A stretch of DNA of 64,000 nt from Flavivirga sp. 57AJ16 (GCF_028736925.1 NZ_JAQZAT010000001.1:503485-567484), one strand, 5' to 3'. Positions 16,249 through 26,126 are shown, numbered from the stretch's first letter. Translations and numbers: made by a program. Notes: generated by a model from the letters alone, not told the origin.

Positions 16249-17361
16249 ATGAAAAAACCTATCCACATATTAGTTATTACCTTATTATTATTTTCTTGTA
16301 AAGAAAAAGGGAAATTAATTGATTCCAATCCCCAAGAAAATTATCCGGACAAGTCCGAAATTGAAAAAACGCATCATATCACCTCATTAAATAAAGAAAA
16401 CACGAATGGGTTTTCAATTATAATTCACGGGGGTGCAGGCACTATTTTAAGAAAAAACATGTCTTCAGAAAAAGAAGCTGCCTATAAAGCAACATTAGAG
16501 GAAGCCATTAGAGTTGGATATAACATCTTAAAAAATGGCGGTTCTAGTTTGGACGCCGTACAAAAAACGATTAATGTTATGGAAGATTCGCCCTTGTTTA
16601 ATGCCGGGAAAGGCGCTGTTTTTACAAATGCGGGAACCAACGAGCACGACGCTTCCATCATGGATGGAAAAACGTTGAATGCAGGCGCATCGGCAGGGAC
16701 AACCATTGTAAAAAACCCTATAAACTTAGCCAGAACTGTGATGGACCGTTCCCCTCATGTCATGTTATCTGGAAATGGCGCTAATAGTTTTGCAAAAGAA
16801 CAAGGGTTACAAATTGTTGAACCTGATTATTTTTATACTGAAAAACGTTATAAATCCCTTGAAAAAATAAAAGAAACCGAGACATCTCAATTAGACCACG
16901 ATAACAAGGTAGCGGCCTTTTATGATGAAGATATAAAAAACTCTAAATTTGGAACCGTTGGCTGTGCAGCACTTGACAAAAATGGAAATTTGGCTGCTGG
17001 CACCTCAACCGGAGGTATGACGAACAAACGCTGGGGCCGCATTGGAGACTCGCCTATTATTGGAGCAGGGACTTACGCGAATAATAATACCTGTGCCGTC
17101 TCCAGTACAGGTTGGGGTGAGTATTTTATCCGCGCCATGGTAGCCCACGATATTTCTGCACTTATGGCATATAAAAATGTATCCCTGCAAGAAGCAGCCA
17201 AAGACGTTATTCAAAATAAACTATCAAACCTAGGAGGCACCGGAGGCGTTGTCGCCATTGATAAAAACGGGAATATGGTTGCAGAATTTAACACAGCGGG
17301 CATGTATAGGGCAACCATGAATGCCAAAGGCGAATTAGCAATTGGTATTTATAAAGATTAG
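16249..17361 (+). CDS. Isoaspartyl peptidase / L-asparaginase, lipoprotein form
   Basis: 370 residues from ATG 16249; this start gives a lipoprotein signal MKKPIHILVI…LLFSC, whereas the in-frame ATG at 16204 puts 15 hydrophilic residues ahead. It is a plant-type (Ntn-hydrolase) asparaginase: HGGAGTI near the start, NAGKGAVFTNAGTNEHDASIM, and the autocleavage site with nucleophile T236 in SKFGTVGCAAL. STGGMTNKRWGRIGDSPIIGAGTYA and GTGGVVAI follow. The precursor should split before T236 into alpha and beta subunits. The predicted lipid anchor means it acts in the envelope on isoaspartyl peptides or asparagine. Family function is well established; the substrate here is inferred. Confidence 0.94.
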   Translation: MKKPIHILVITLLLFSCKEKGKLIDSNPQENYPDKSEIEKTHHITSLNKENTNGFSIIIHGGAGTILRKNMSSEKEAAYKATLEEAIRVGYNILKNGGSSLDAVQKTINVMEDSPLFNAGKGAVFTNAGTNEHDASIMDGKTLNAGASAGTTIVKNPINLARTVMDRSPHVMLSGNGANSFAKEQGLQIVEPDYFYTEKRYKSLEKIKETETSQLDHDNKVAAFYDEDIKNSKFGTVGCAALDKNGNLAAGTSTGGMTNKRWGRIGDSPIIGAGTYANNNTCAVSSTGWGEYFIRAMVAHDISALMAYKNVSLQEAAKDVIQNKLSNLGGTGGVVAIDKNGNMVAEFNTAGMYRATMNAKGELAIGIYKD

Positions 17362-17399
17362 TTTCTGCTTTGTACCAAAGGCCTGTCCGAGACAGGTTC

Positions 17400-17598
17400 G
17401 AGGCTGTCTGAAAAGTGTCATTCTGAATATTACCGAGAAACAAAATATATTTTGTTTTGAAGGTAGCTGCGAAGCTGTGATGAATCTCTTAAAAACATAA
17501 TATATTGTTTTACTAAACTATAAGATTCTTCGCTATAGCCTGTACTGAGCATTCTAAGTACTCTGAATGACAAATTTTATTACTTTTCAGACTGCCTC
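17400..17598. repeat. Imperfect inverted-repeat element around a GTCATTCTGA…GAATCTC repeat
   Basis: The left arm, gaggctgtctgaaaagtgtcattctga (17400-17426), is matched imperfectly in reverse by ctgaatgaca…cttttcagactgcctc (17562-17598). The inside carries gatgaatctc and gattcttcgct words typical of dispersed flavobacterial repeats. Confidence 0.6.
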
Positions 17599-17636
17599 GT
17601 GGCTGTATGTGGTAACATACAGTCGGAGGTTTTTTT
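17595..17636 (+). terminator. Hairpin with T7 tail
   Basis: cctc-gtg-gctgtatgt, loop ggta, acatacag-tc-ggagg, then seven T. It is oriented to end transcripts from the isoaspartyl peptidase gene, although 234 bases past its stop. Confidence 0.7.
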
Positions 17637-17740
17637 AAGAGCTCTTTTCTTGTTTAATTCGTTAAAAGCCCCTTTCTTTTCCTCCTGAGATCGAAAAATT
17701 CATCCCCGCTTCTGCTAAACTACCATGAGTACATATCTTT

Positions 17741-17900
17741 AAAAAAGACACGAATGGCACAAATTCACACGAATCCAATACTTTATGGTATAGATTGGAC
17801 TCTGCATGAATATGAATCCCTAGTCTATATAGGCTTGAAATCCTGTCAATAGTCTGAATAATTAGTGAAAATTTGTGCCATTCGTGTCCAATCTTTTTTT
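17741..17900. repeat. Inverted repeat with gacacgaatggcacaaatt arms
   Basis: agacacgaatggcacaaattcac (17747-17769) is mirrored by gtgaaaatttgtgccattcgtgtc (17865-17888) with one extra base, and A/T runs extend the arms. The spacer is about 95 bases. It looks like a dispersed mobile repeat. No coding content is supported. Confidence 0.75.
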
Positions 17901-18073
17901 TGTGCTTTTTTTGTGTACTCACAGTAGTTCTGCTAAAGTAGGGAGGCGGTTCAATTATACTGCCTTACCGTATAATATCCCATCTTGGTTTTTTATGGGA
18001 TTGCCAAGTAAAGACGAACTTTGGGGTCTGGTTCCCCTCTAGCGATAGCACGCGAAAAAAGGTCAAGACGAAA

Positions 18074-18544
18074 TCATTTTTTTAGAAAAAGCTGTGTGTA
18101 ATAATAATGGCCATCCTTATTTTTAATAGCACTAATACCAATATGTGTAAAATCACCTTCTATATTCTCTCTGTGTCCTTTGCTATCTAACCAGGCTGCC
18201 ATAACATCTTGCGCAGATTTTTGTTTGGCTGCTACATTTTCACCTATCCCTTTAGCGTTTTCCTCATCAAACAATCTATCTGCTCGTTGATCAAAATTTT
18301 CATGCCCTATTTTTTGTTGATCAATCATAAAGAACGTGTGTTCATCAGCCAATTTGGTTGCCAAAGTATTTAATACCAGCTCTTGTTTTCCAATACTGGC
18401 TCGATGTTCATTAACCAATCGAAGTATTTCAGAGGTAACAGAAACCTCAGAAGAATTATCGTCACTCGAACACGACACATTACAAATTAAGACTACCAAG
18501 CATGCCAATAAAAGCCATGCTTTAAAATAAAAGGTTTTATTCAT
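18074..18544 (-). CDS. CAP (SCP/PR1) domain lipoprotein
   Basis: 156 residues. The lipoprotein signal ends at …CNVSCSSDD. The CAP domain covers most of the rest: LRLVNEHRASIGKQELVLN (helix 1), the HENFDQRADR segment with the first histidine, GIGENVAA, MAAWLDSKGHRENI with the second histidine, and THIGIS…YYTQLF. The family includes extracellular proteins with varied or unknown activity. It is a minimal bacterial CAP protein without an accessory domain, single gene. Confidence 0.93.
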   Translation of the reverse strand: MNKTFYFKAWLLLACLVVLICNVSCSSDDNSSEVSVTSEILRLVNEHRASIGKQELVLNTLATKLADEHTFFMIDQQKIGHENFDQRADRLFDEENAKGIGENVAAKQKSAQDVMAAWLDSKGHRENIEGDFTHIGISAIKNKDGHYYYTQLFLKK

Positions 18545-18850
18545 TTTTAAGATTTTGGGTTTCTAAATATACGTTTAGTTTTGTTATGCGGTCGTTAAAT
18601 TCAAAAAAACCTTAAGACTTATTTAACATTGAAAAAAGGTCTGAAACTTAAAATTTGAACGTACCTTTATTAATAGGAAATGGCTTGCTTTTTCTTTTTA
18701 TAAAATGAAGTTTATTACTCCGTAGCGATGCTATGCAGTTCAAAAAAGCCTTCATTTGGGAATAAAATCACTATTTTTCGCTTCAATCAAAAAACATGTG
18801 CTCAGCTTGACTGGGTAGTTTAAACCAATTTAATTTAAAATTATTAATCT
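18545..18850. other. Intergenic region upstream of the alpha-2-macroglobulin gene
   Basis: 306 bp between divergent genes. It contains the repeat 18774-18820 and, at 18745-18772, aaagccttcatttgggaataaaatca, which resembles 55574-55600. No promoter was recognised. Confidence 0.55.
18774..18820 (+). repeat. Dispersed repeat shared with 8684-8730
   Basis: It is identical to 8700-8730 over 18790-18820 and related over the 16 bases to the left. It ends 31 bases before the alpha-2-macroglobulin start. Confidence 0.9.
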
Positions 18851-21800
18851 ATGCTGTTAAAAAAACTTTTTGCTTTCGCATTACTTATTACGTTAGCTAC
18901 ATCCTGTAAAAAGAAAGTTGTTGAAACTGATAACCTTTTTAAATTCAAAGATTATATAAGCTATACATCATCTGGTTTAACATCGGTAATAAGCCCCATC
19001 GAAATAAATTTAACAGAAGACGTTGAAGGATGGGAAATGGGTCAGGAAATTACAGATCGTATGGTTTCCATAAATCCACATGTACAAGGAAAATTAATGG
19101 TAGCCAATAAGCATGCCTTATTGTTTACTCCAGACGAACCACTACAACCAGCTACAGAATATACTGTTACCGTTAAGCTATCGGATATTTATAAAGATAT
19201 CCCCAACGAATTTAAAACCTATACGTTTCAGTTTAAAACCATCACGCCTAGCTTCAATATGGTGACCAACAGCCTGCAATCGTACAGTAAAAAATGGCAG
19301 TACTTAGAAGGCATTATTAAATCGGCCGATGTTATTTCCCTGGACCATGCCAAGCAATTGGTAAAAGCTTCACAGAATGGGAATAACTTAAATATTGTAT
19401 TTAATGAAGCTCATGAAAAAAGCAAGGTTTTCGATTTTAAAATAGATAGTATTAACCGTTTAACCAACGATAGCCATATTCTTGTTTCTTGGGACGGAAA
19501 GCCTATTGATGCCGATAACAAAGGGGAAAACAAAATAACCATCCCAGGGATAAATAACTTTACGATTACCAAAACAGCCGTTATTCAATCGCCCGAACAA
19601 TATTTATTGATCAATTTTTCAGATCCCTTAAAAAAGCAGCAAAATTTTGATGGCTTAGTAGCGCTTCAAAACGTAAAAAACCCAAAATATATCGTTGATG
19701 GTAACGTACTAAAAGTATATCCAGATGCTAAATTGGTAGGCAATATTCAAGTAGATGTTTTTCAAGGCATTAAAAACACAGAGGGATTCAAACTCAAAGA
19801 GACCTTTTCTGAAACCATTGGTTTTGAAGCTTTAAAACCCCAAGTCCGTTTAATTAGTAATGGTTCTATTTTACCAAATTCGGAAGAATTAAAATTCAAT
19901 TTCGAAGCGGTTAATTTAAGTGCTGTTGATGTTAGGATTATTAAAATTTTCGAAGACAATATGCTTCAGTTTTTACAAGACAATGACATGAACAGTAATA
20001 ACAGCCATGAAATTAGAAAGGTAGGGCGCCGTATTGCAAAAAAAACCATTCCGTTAGTATCTCAAACTGAAAACACAGGAAAATGGAAAGCATATAGCAT
20101 TGATCTTTCAAAGTTCTTTAAAGCAGATCCAGGTGCGATCTATCGCGTAGAAGTTAGTTTCAACAAAAGCTATTCCCTGTATGATTGTGATGCTGTTGTT
20201 AATGTAAATAATGTAGAAAATGGTGATGATTATTATGACGAGGATTACTATGAAGAGGAGGATTACGGTAGCCAAACTTCTGAAGAAGACGATGATTTAA
20301 GAGAAGAAGCCTATTGGAACAATCTAAATTACAGATACCGTAACTATTCGTATAACTGGAGAGAAAGGGAAAACCCTTGTCATAATGCTTACTACAATGA
20401 AAGCCGTATTACATACCAGAACTTAATTGCTTCAAACCTGGGAGTGATCGCAAAACGGGGCACTAATAATTCATATTACTTTGCAGTTACTAATATTTTA
20501 AATACCAACCCAGAAGCAAATGCAACGGTAACCCTTTATAACTTCCAACAGCAAAAATTGGAAGAAACGGTAACAGACAAGGAGGGTTTGGCACTTATTG
20601 ATGCCAAAAAACATGCAGCATTTGCTATTATCTCTAAAGGAAACCATGTTAGTTATGTAAAGCTTCATGACGGTAATTCATTGTCCCTAAGTAAATTTGA
20701 TGTTTCTGGAAATCGGTTACAACGCGGACTTAAAGGCTATATTTATGGGGAACGTGGTGTTTGGAGACCTGGTGACACGTTACACTTAACATTCATGCTA
20801 AATGATATAGCCAATAATCTTCCTAAGCAGCATCCTGTAAAGTTGGAAATTACAGATCCCAACGGAAAATTGGTTTATAAAAAAGTGAGTGCAGATCATA
20901 TTAATAATTTTTTCAAATTCACGGTTCCAACAGCTTCAGAAGATAAAACAGGAAACTACAATGCTAAAATCTCTGTTGGGGGTGCTACTTTTAATAAAAA
21001 CTTAAAAATTGAAACGGTAAAACCCAACCGATTAAAAATTAAAGTTGATTTTAAAAATGACATTCTTACAAGTGCAGAACCTTTAAGCGGAACCTTGGAT
21101 GTAAAATGGCTTCATGGTGCTCCGGGAAAAAACTTAAAAGCCGAAATAAAAGCAAAGTTCAGCACCTCGTATACTGGCTTTAAAAATTATAAGGATTATA
21201 CATTTAACGATCCTGCCCGTCAATTTAACACAGAAGAAATCAATGTTTTTGAAGGGAAGGTAAATGAGGAAGGGAGCGCTCAAATTACCAATAAAATAGC
21301 TGTCGGAAAGAATGCCCCAGGCATGTTAAACGTTCAGTTTTTAGTGCGGGCTTTCGAAAACGGCGGCGATTTTTCATTGGATGCATTCACCAAACAATAT
21401 GCCCCTTATGAGTCTTTTGTTGGGCTGCGCTCTCCAAAAGGAAAAGCCTATGGATCTTATTATACAGATGAAGATCAAAGCTTTGATCTGGTGGTGGTCG
21501 ATGCCAAAGGGGCTCCTGTAAAACGACATAACCTGGAAGTTAAAATCTATAAAATTGAATGGCGCTGGTGGTGGAATTCGTCTTACGATAACTTATCAAG
21601 CTATGTCTCCAGCAGTTACCACAGACCTTATTTAAACTCTAAAATAAACACCGATGCCAACGGAAAAGCCACATTAAATATAAATATTCCAGATAACGAA
21701 CGGGGTCGCTATCTTATAAGAGTCACAGATCCTGTAAGCGGCCACGCCACAGGGAGGACCGCCTATTTTTATAAAAACTGGTGGCAAAACTCATCTTCCG

Positions 21801-24421
21801 GTGATAAAGATGCTGCAAAAATGCTCGTTTTTTCGGCAGATAAAGAAAAATATAATGTTGGGGAAACGGCCAAAGTAACCTTTCAATCCGGTACCGAAGG
21901 ACGCGCTTTAGTAAGTATTGAAAATGGCACCGAAGTATTGGATTATAAATGGGTAAAAACAAAACAGGGCGAAACCGTAGTCGATATTCCTGTAACGTCC
22001 GAAATGGCCCCTAATGTGTTTATTAATATTTCGTTATTACAGCCCCATGCTATTTCGGCCAACGATTTACCAATTCGTTTATTTGGAGTCATCCCCATGC
22101 TGGTTGAAGACCCAAAAACCAAATTAGAGCCCGAATTAAAAATGCCAAACACCTTACGTCCCGAGCAAGAATTTGAGGTGACCGTTTCAGAAAAAAATAG
22201 AAAGCCCATGACCTATACCATTGCTATGGTTGAAGAAGGCTTGTTGGATTTAACACGCTTTAAGACCCCAAATGCTTGGGATTCCTTTTACGCTCGCGAA
22301 GCTTTGGGCGTAAAAACCTGGGATCTTTTTGATGATGTTATTGGTGCCTATTCAGGCAGTATAGACCAAGTATTTGCTATTGGTGGTGACGGAAGTGCTG
22401 CTGGTGGGAAAAACAAAAAGGCCAACCGTTTTAAACCCGTCGTTACGTATTTAGGGCCTTTTACCTTAAAAGCTGGCGGTAGTAAAACGCATAAAATAAA
22501 AATGCCAAATTATATTGGTTCTGTAAGAACCATGGTCGTTGCCGGAAATAACGCAACCGAAGCTTATGGAAGTACCGACAAATCCGTTCAAGTAAAAAAG
22601 CCCTTAATGGTATTAGCATCGCTTCCACGAAAATTAAGCCCTGGCGAAAAAGTGACGCTTCCTGTAACTGTTTTTGCTATGGAGCCCAAAGTAAAAAATG
22701 TAAATATTAGCTTGAAACTTAGTAACGGCATTTCCATCGTTGGTGCTAAATCAAAAGCGCTCACTTTTACAAAACCAGATGAACAAATGGCGTACTTTGA
22801 ATTGGACGTTAGTAAAGCAAAAGGTTTTAATACTGTTGAAGTGATTGCCTCTGGAAATGGTGAAAAATCGACTTATAAAGTAGAACTGGATGTTATGAAT
22901 CCAAACCCTATAACATCAAAACCAATAGATCAAACCTTGGAAGCAAACGCCTCAGAATCCATAGCATTTTCAACATTTGGAGAGCACGGAACAAACTCGG
23001 CAACCTTAGAGTTTTCAACAATGCCTCCAATGGATTTTTCACGCAGATTGCAATATTTAATTCAGTACCCGCATGGCTGTGTAGAACAAACCACATCGAG
23101 CATATTTCCACAATTGTTCTTAAATGATATTTTCGATCTAACACACGATAAAAAACAAAACATCAAGAATAATATCGAAAATGGGATTAAACGTTTAGGG
23201 CATTTTCAAAGACCCAATGGAGGTTTAAGCTATTGGATGGGAGAAAACGATACGAACGATTGGGGAACCAGCTACGCAGGTCATTTCATGTTAGAGGCCG
23301 AAAAGAAAGGGTTTGTTTTACCGCTTACTTTTAAAAGCAATTGGCTTAAATACCAACAACAAGCAGCAAGGGATTGGAGACCGAGTTACAGATCTTATCA
23401 TTCCGATTTAGCACAAGCTTACAGACTGTATACCCTAGCTTTAGCTGGGCAGGCAGATTTAGCTGCTATGAATAGATTGCGTGAATTTAACGAGCTATCA
23501 AACGAAGCAAAATGGCGATTGGCAGCAGCTTATGCACTAGCAGGACAAAAGGAAGCCAGTACGGCTATTTCAAAATTGGCCAACATTAATTTTAAACCGG
23601 TTCGCCATAACTATTACACCTATGGTTCTGTTGATAGAAATCGTGCTATGGCCTTAGAAACTATGGTAATTACCAAAAACCCTAAAAGGCGGGAATTGTC
23701 TCAATATATTGCTAAGGACTTATCGAGCAATCGCTGGATGAGCACCCAAACAACCGCTTACAGCTTATTGGCCATTGCAAAAATGGTAAATGCCAATGGC
23801 GGAAAAGCCCTTAACGTAAGCTATACTATAAACGGAAAAGCAGAAACCATAAATTCTAAAAGTGCGATTGCTCAACGCGAATTAAACATTGCTGATGGCG
23901 AAAACACTTTGTCGTTTACCAATAATAAAGACAATATGGTTTATGTACGTGTTTTAAATTCGGGGAAATTACCACTAGGTCAAGAATTAGCAGAACAACG
24001 CGGATTAAGTGTATCCATACAATACAAAGATTTAAAAGGAAATAAAATTAAGGTCTCCGAGCTAAAACAAGGTCAGGATTTTGTAGCTACAGTAAAGGTT
24101 AGCAACCTTAAAAACGAAATTGTTAACGATGTGGCATTAACACAGCTATTTCCATCCGGTTGGGAAATCGTAAATACCCGTTTTACAGATTTTGGAAATA
24201 CAACAACGAGTCAGGCCAGATTTACAGACATAAGGGATGATCGTGTTAATTTCTATTTCGATTTAGAGCAAAAAGGAAGACGGGATACCAAGACTTTTAA
24301 TGTCATGTTAAACGCATCGTATTTAGGAACCTATTATTTACCGGGCGTTCAAGCTGAAGCCATGTATGATAATGAATATTTAGTAAGGACACAGGGGACA
24401 TGGGTTACTGTTGAGAAGTAG
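18851..24421 (+). CDS. Alpha-2-macroglobulin family lipoprotein with thioester site
   Basis: 1856 residues. Lipoprotein signal MLLKKLFAFALLITLATSC. The body is a chain of macroglobulin domains (RGVYGERGVWRPGDTLHL-like block at about 632-648). A Y/E/D-rich insert lies at about 457-510 (DDYYDEDYYEEEDYG). The thioester motif is C1410-V-E-Q1413 in YPHGCVEQTTS, followed by the alpha-helical thioester domain. Bacterial A2M proteins sit in the periplasm, trap attacking proteases and are thought to guard a cell wall breached by a foe. They pair with PBP1C, which lies 1.9 kb downstream. The intact CxEQ makes a covalent trap likely. Full length. Confidence 0.95.
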   Translation: MLLKKLFAFALLITLATSCKKKVVETDNLFKFKDYISYTSSGLTSVISPIEINLTEDVEGWEMGQEITDRMVSINPHVQGKLMVANKHALLFTPDEPLQPATEYTVTVKLSDIYKDIPNEFKTYTFQFKTITPSFNMVTNSLQSYSKKWQYLEGIIKSADVISLDHAKQLVKASQNGNNLNIVFNEAHEKSKVFDFKIDSINRLTNDSHILVSWDGKPIDADNKGENKITIPGINNFTITKTAVIQSPEQYLLINFSDPLKKQQNFDGLVALQNVKNPKYIVDGNVLKVYPDAKLVGNIQVDVFQGIKNTEGFKLKETFSETIGFEALKPQVRLISNGSILPNSEELKFNFEAVNLSAVDVRIIKIFEDNMLQFLQDNDMNSNNSHEIRKVGRRIAKKTIPLVSQTENTGKWKAYSIDLSKFFKADPGAIYRVEVSFNKSYSLYDCDAVVNVNNVENGDDYYDEDYYEEEDYGSQTSEEDDDLREEAYWNNLNYRYRNYSYNWRERENPCHNAYYNESRITYQNLIASNLGVIAKRGTNNSYYFAVTNILNTNPEANATVTLYNFQQQKLEETVTDKEGLALIDAKKHAAFAIISKGNHVSYVKLHDGNSLSLSKFDVSGNRLQRGLKGYIYGERGVWRPGDTLHLTFMLNDIANNLPKQHPVKLEITDPNGKLVYKKVSADHINNFFKFTVPTASEDKTGNYNAKISVGGATFNKNLKIETVKPNRLKIKVDFKNDILTSAEPLSGTLDVKWLHGAPGKNLKAEIKAKFSTSYTGFKNYKDYTFNDPARQFNTEEINVFEGKVNEEGSAQITNKIAVGKNAPGMLNVQFLVRAFENGGDFSLDAFTKQYAPYESFVGLRSPKGKAYGSYYTDEDQSFDLVVVDAKGAPVKRHNLEVKIYKIEWRWWWNSSYDNLSSYVSSSYHRPYLNSKINTDANGKATLNINIPDNERGRYLIRVTDPVSGHATGRTAYFYKNWWQNSSSGDKDAAKMLVFSADKEKYNVGETAKVTFQSGTEGRALVSIENGTEVLDYKWVKTKQGETVVDIPVTSEMAPNVFINISLLQPHAISANDLPIRLFGVIPMLVEDPKTKLEPELKMPNTLRPEQEFEVTVSEKNRKPMTYTIAMVEEGLLDLTRFKTPNAWDSFYAREALGVKTWDLFDDVIGAYSGSIDQVFAIGGDGSAAGGKNKKANRFKPVVTYLGPFTLKAGGSKTHKIKMPNYIGSVRTMVVAGNNATEAYGSTDKSVQVKKPLMVLASLPRKLSPGEKVTLPVTVFAMEPKVKNVNISLKLSNGISIVGAKSKALTFTKPDEQMAYFELDVSKAKGFNTVEVIASGNGEKSTYKVELDVMNPNPITSKPIDQTLEANASESIAFSTFGEHGTNSATLEFSTMPPMDFSRRLQYLIQYPHGCVEQTTSSIFPQLFLNDIFDLTHDKKQNIKNNIENGIKRLGHFQRPNGGLSYWMGENDTNDWGTSYAGHFMLEAEKKGFVLPLTFKSNWLKYQQQAARDWRPSYRSYHSDLAQAYRLYTLALAGQADLAAMNRLREFNELSNEAKWRLAAAYALAGQKEASTAISKLANINFKPVRHNYYTYGSVDRNRAMALETMVITKNPKRRELSQYIAKDLSSNRWMSTQTTAYSLLAIAKMVNANGGKALNVSYTINGKAETINSKSAIAQRELNIADGENTLSFTNNKDNMVYVRVLNSGKLPLGQELAEQRGLSVSIQYKDLKGNKIKVSELKQGQDFVATVKVSNLKNEIVNDVALTQLFPSGWEIVNTRFTDFGNTTTSQARFTDIRDDRVNFYFDLEQKGRRDTKTFNVMLNASYLGTYYLPGVQAEAMYDNEYLVRTQGTWVTVEK

Positions 24422-24502
24422 CGGTTAAATGGTCAGATTTTGGGGAGCTTATACCAGCTTAATTAATTTTGATAAATTCACTAGAAACTTAGGGGTTAAA
24501 TC

Positions 24503-25234
24503 ATGAACGCAACAGAAATACTAAAAGAGAAGGATCACAGACCGTTTGAATACCCTAAACGAAAATGGACATTTTATCAAGAGTGGAATAAAGCCGTTTT
24601 TTTACATTGGGAAGTGCCGCCGAATTTAATAACTCCTTTACTTCCAAAGGGGGTGAAACTTGATGTTCTGAACGAAAAAACCTGGGTGAGTTTAGTTGCT
24701 TTTAACATGAACAATATAGGGGTTAGAAACGTTCCTAAAACGCCTTATATTTCAGATTTTCATGAAATAAACATTAGAATTTATATTACCTGTAATGGCA
24801 AACCAAGTGTTTACTTTTTAAATATGGAAGGAAGTAAACGATCCTCTTGTAAAGTCCTGAAAGCCATATCAAAATTTCCTTATCAACATTCTAAAATGAG
24901 TAGAGGGAACACCTTTTACACCTCAAAAAACAAAATATTCCATGATACTTTTAACATAGAATATAACATAGAAAACACTCCTGTTAAAAAAGATAAAACC
25001 GACTTATGGCTAACGGAACGCTATGCTGTTTTTCAAAACTACAAAAACCATATGATTGAATATGATGTACACCATATCGAATGGCCCATGCAATCAATCA
25101 TGGTTAACAAACTGGATTTAAACTATCCCAGATTTAATCATTTAATAAACAATCACCCCGATAAAATACATTATTCCAGTGGTGTGCAAGTATTAACCTG
25201 GGATAAAAGAAAACGTCCCATAAGTGACTTTTAA
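24503..25234 (+). CDS. DUF2071 (YqjF-type) family protein
   Basis: 243 residues, cytosolic. The N-terminal half follows the DUF2071 pattern: FYQEWNKAVFLHWEVPPNLITPLLPKGVKLD, the WVSLVAFNMNNIGVRNVP block, and a later EINIRIYI, YFLNMEGSK. The family is related in fold to acetoacetate decarboxylase but has no proven reaction. It begins 81 bp after the alpha-2-macroglobulin gene and is followed at 9 bp by the monooxygenase-like gene, so the three may be co-transcribed. Confidence 0.88.
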   Translation: MNATEILKEKDHRPFEYPKRKWTFYQEWNKAVFLHWEVPPNLITPLLPKGVKLDVLNEKTWVSLVAFNMNNIGVRNVPKTPYISDFHEINIRIYITCNGKPSVYFLNMEGSKRSSCKVLKAISKFPYQHSKMSRGNTFYTSKNKIFHDTFNIEYNIENTPVKKDKTDLWLTERYAVFQNYKNHMIEYDVHHIEWPMQSIMVNKLDLNYPRFNHLINNHPDKIHYSSGVQVLTWDKRKRPISDF

Positions 25235-25243
25235 ATAAAAAAT

Positions 25244-25579
25244 ATGAGCAACGATTTTAAACCCTATTATGCAGTCATTTTTACATCAACGCAAAATGAG
25301 ACTATTGAAGGTTACTCCGAAATGGCCAACAAAATGGAGGCACTGGCAAAACAGCAAGACGGTTATTTAGGCATGGATAGTGCCAGAGAGCATGTAGGCA
25401 TAACCATAAGTTACTGGGAAAGTTTAGATGCCATAAGAAATTGGAAGCAACAAAGTGACCATTTACAAGCCCAGCTAAAAGGAAGATCCGAATGGTATAG
25501 TTGGTACCATGTAAGAATTTGCAAAGTAGAACGTGAGTATGAGTTTAAGACCTCCTCGACTCCTATTTCAAGGTATTGA
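25244..25579 (+). CDS. Antibiotic biosynthesis monooxygenase (ABM) family protein
   Basis: 111 residues, a single ferredoxin-like ABM domain: YYAVIFTSTQ, GYSEMANKMEALAKQQDGYLGMDSAREH and the ISYWESLDAIRNWK signature. Such small dimeric proteins include monooxygenases and heme-degrading enzymes, but most are uncharacterised. The last codons (TSSTPISRY) are written by the repeat that starts at 25551, so the original C-terminus has probably been replaced by repeat insertion. Confidence 0.9.
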   Translation: MSNDFKPYYAVIFTSTQNETIEGYSEMANKMEALAKQQDGYLGMDSAREHVGITISYWESLDAIRNWKQQSDHLQAQLKGRSEWYSWYHVRICKVEREYEFKTSSTPISRY

Positions 25580-25727
25580 AATAGAAGCCACTCCTCCTTA
25601 AAAGGAGGAGCGTTAAATAAAAATGCTATTAATTAACCGAACTAAAAGTTTAAATTAAAGTTAGAAACAACTCCTTCCCTTAATTAAGGGAAGGTGGATT
25701 CCGATGCCAATCGGAAGACGGAAGGGT
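25551..25727 (+). repeat. Left flanking repeat of the DUF559 cassette
   Basis: Bases 25595-25727 match 26137-26268 with three substitution sites or small indels in about 132 bases. The preceding cctcctcgactcct (25551-25564) is also shared; a 30-base hairpin (cctatttcaa-ggta-ttgaaatag) is added only in this copy. Internal hairpins: ctcctcctta/aaggaggag (25591-25610), cttcccttaattaagggaag (25674-25694) and ttccgatgccaatcggaa (25699-25716). Confidence 0.92.
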
Positions 25728-25761
25728 TAAATTATAAGACAGAAAAACACAAGTTTTAAAT

Positions 25762-26124
25762 ATGAACAAAAAAATCCATAATCATAAATACCTTGAAGAA
25801 TACAGAAAAGAATTGCGAAACAATTCAACTTCTGCAGAAGCAACATTATGGACGTTTTTACAAAAAAAGCAACTTAAAGGAAGGAAATTTAGAAGACAAC
25901 ATAGTATTAAAAACTATATCGTTGATTTTTATTGTGCATCAGAAAAACTGATTATAGAATTAGACGGAGCCTATCACCTTAATGTTGCTCAACAAAACTA
26001 TGATCAGGAAAGAACAGAAGCTTTAGAAAATTTAGGCTTTAAAGTACTTCGATTCGAAAATAAATCGGTTTTTAAAGATAGTGCTAATGTATTGGAGGAA
26101 ATAAGTAAACACTTTAAGAGTTAG
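25762..26124 (+). CDS. DUF559 endonuclease-like protein
   Basis: 120 residues. It is a PD-(D/E)XK-type DUF559 domain, related to very-short-patch-repair nucleases: STSAEATLWTFLQKKQLKGRKFRRQHSI, then the metal-binding core YIVDFYCASEKLIIELDGAYH (D and E-L-D) and FKVLRFENKSVF. The domain fills the whole protein. The gene lies alone inside two near-identical direct repeats (25595-25727 and 26137-26268), separated from them by 34 and 12 bases. I infer a repeat-borne cassette rather than a repair gene of the host. The nuclease activity is family inference. Confidence 0.93.
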   Translation: MNKKIHNHKYLEEYRKELRNNSTSAEATLWTFLQKKQLKGRKFRRQHSIKNYIVDFYCASEKLIIELDGAYHLNVAQQNYDQERTEALENLGFKVLRFENKSVFKDSANVLEEISKHFKS

Positions 26125-26126
26125 AA

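Larger units (their letters stand above)
17362..18073. other. Gene-free stretch made largely of repeats
   Basis: 712 bp without a convincing gene. It contains a palindrome cctgtccgagacagg at 17382-17396, an imperfect inverted-repeat element (17400-17598), a terminator (17595-17636) and a second inverted repeat (17741-17900). An 86-codon frame on the minus strand (17662-17922) spans the second inverted repeat and is discounted. Nothing recognisable lies in 17940-18073. Confidence 0.6.

Noticed and set aside
17662-17922. 86-codon minus-strand frame
   Set aside because: It runs through both arms of an inverted repeat, has no family likeness and no promoter or terminator of its own.
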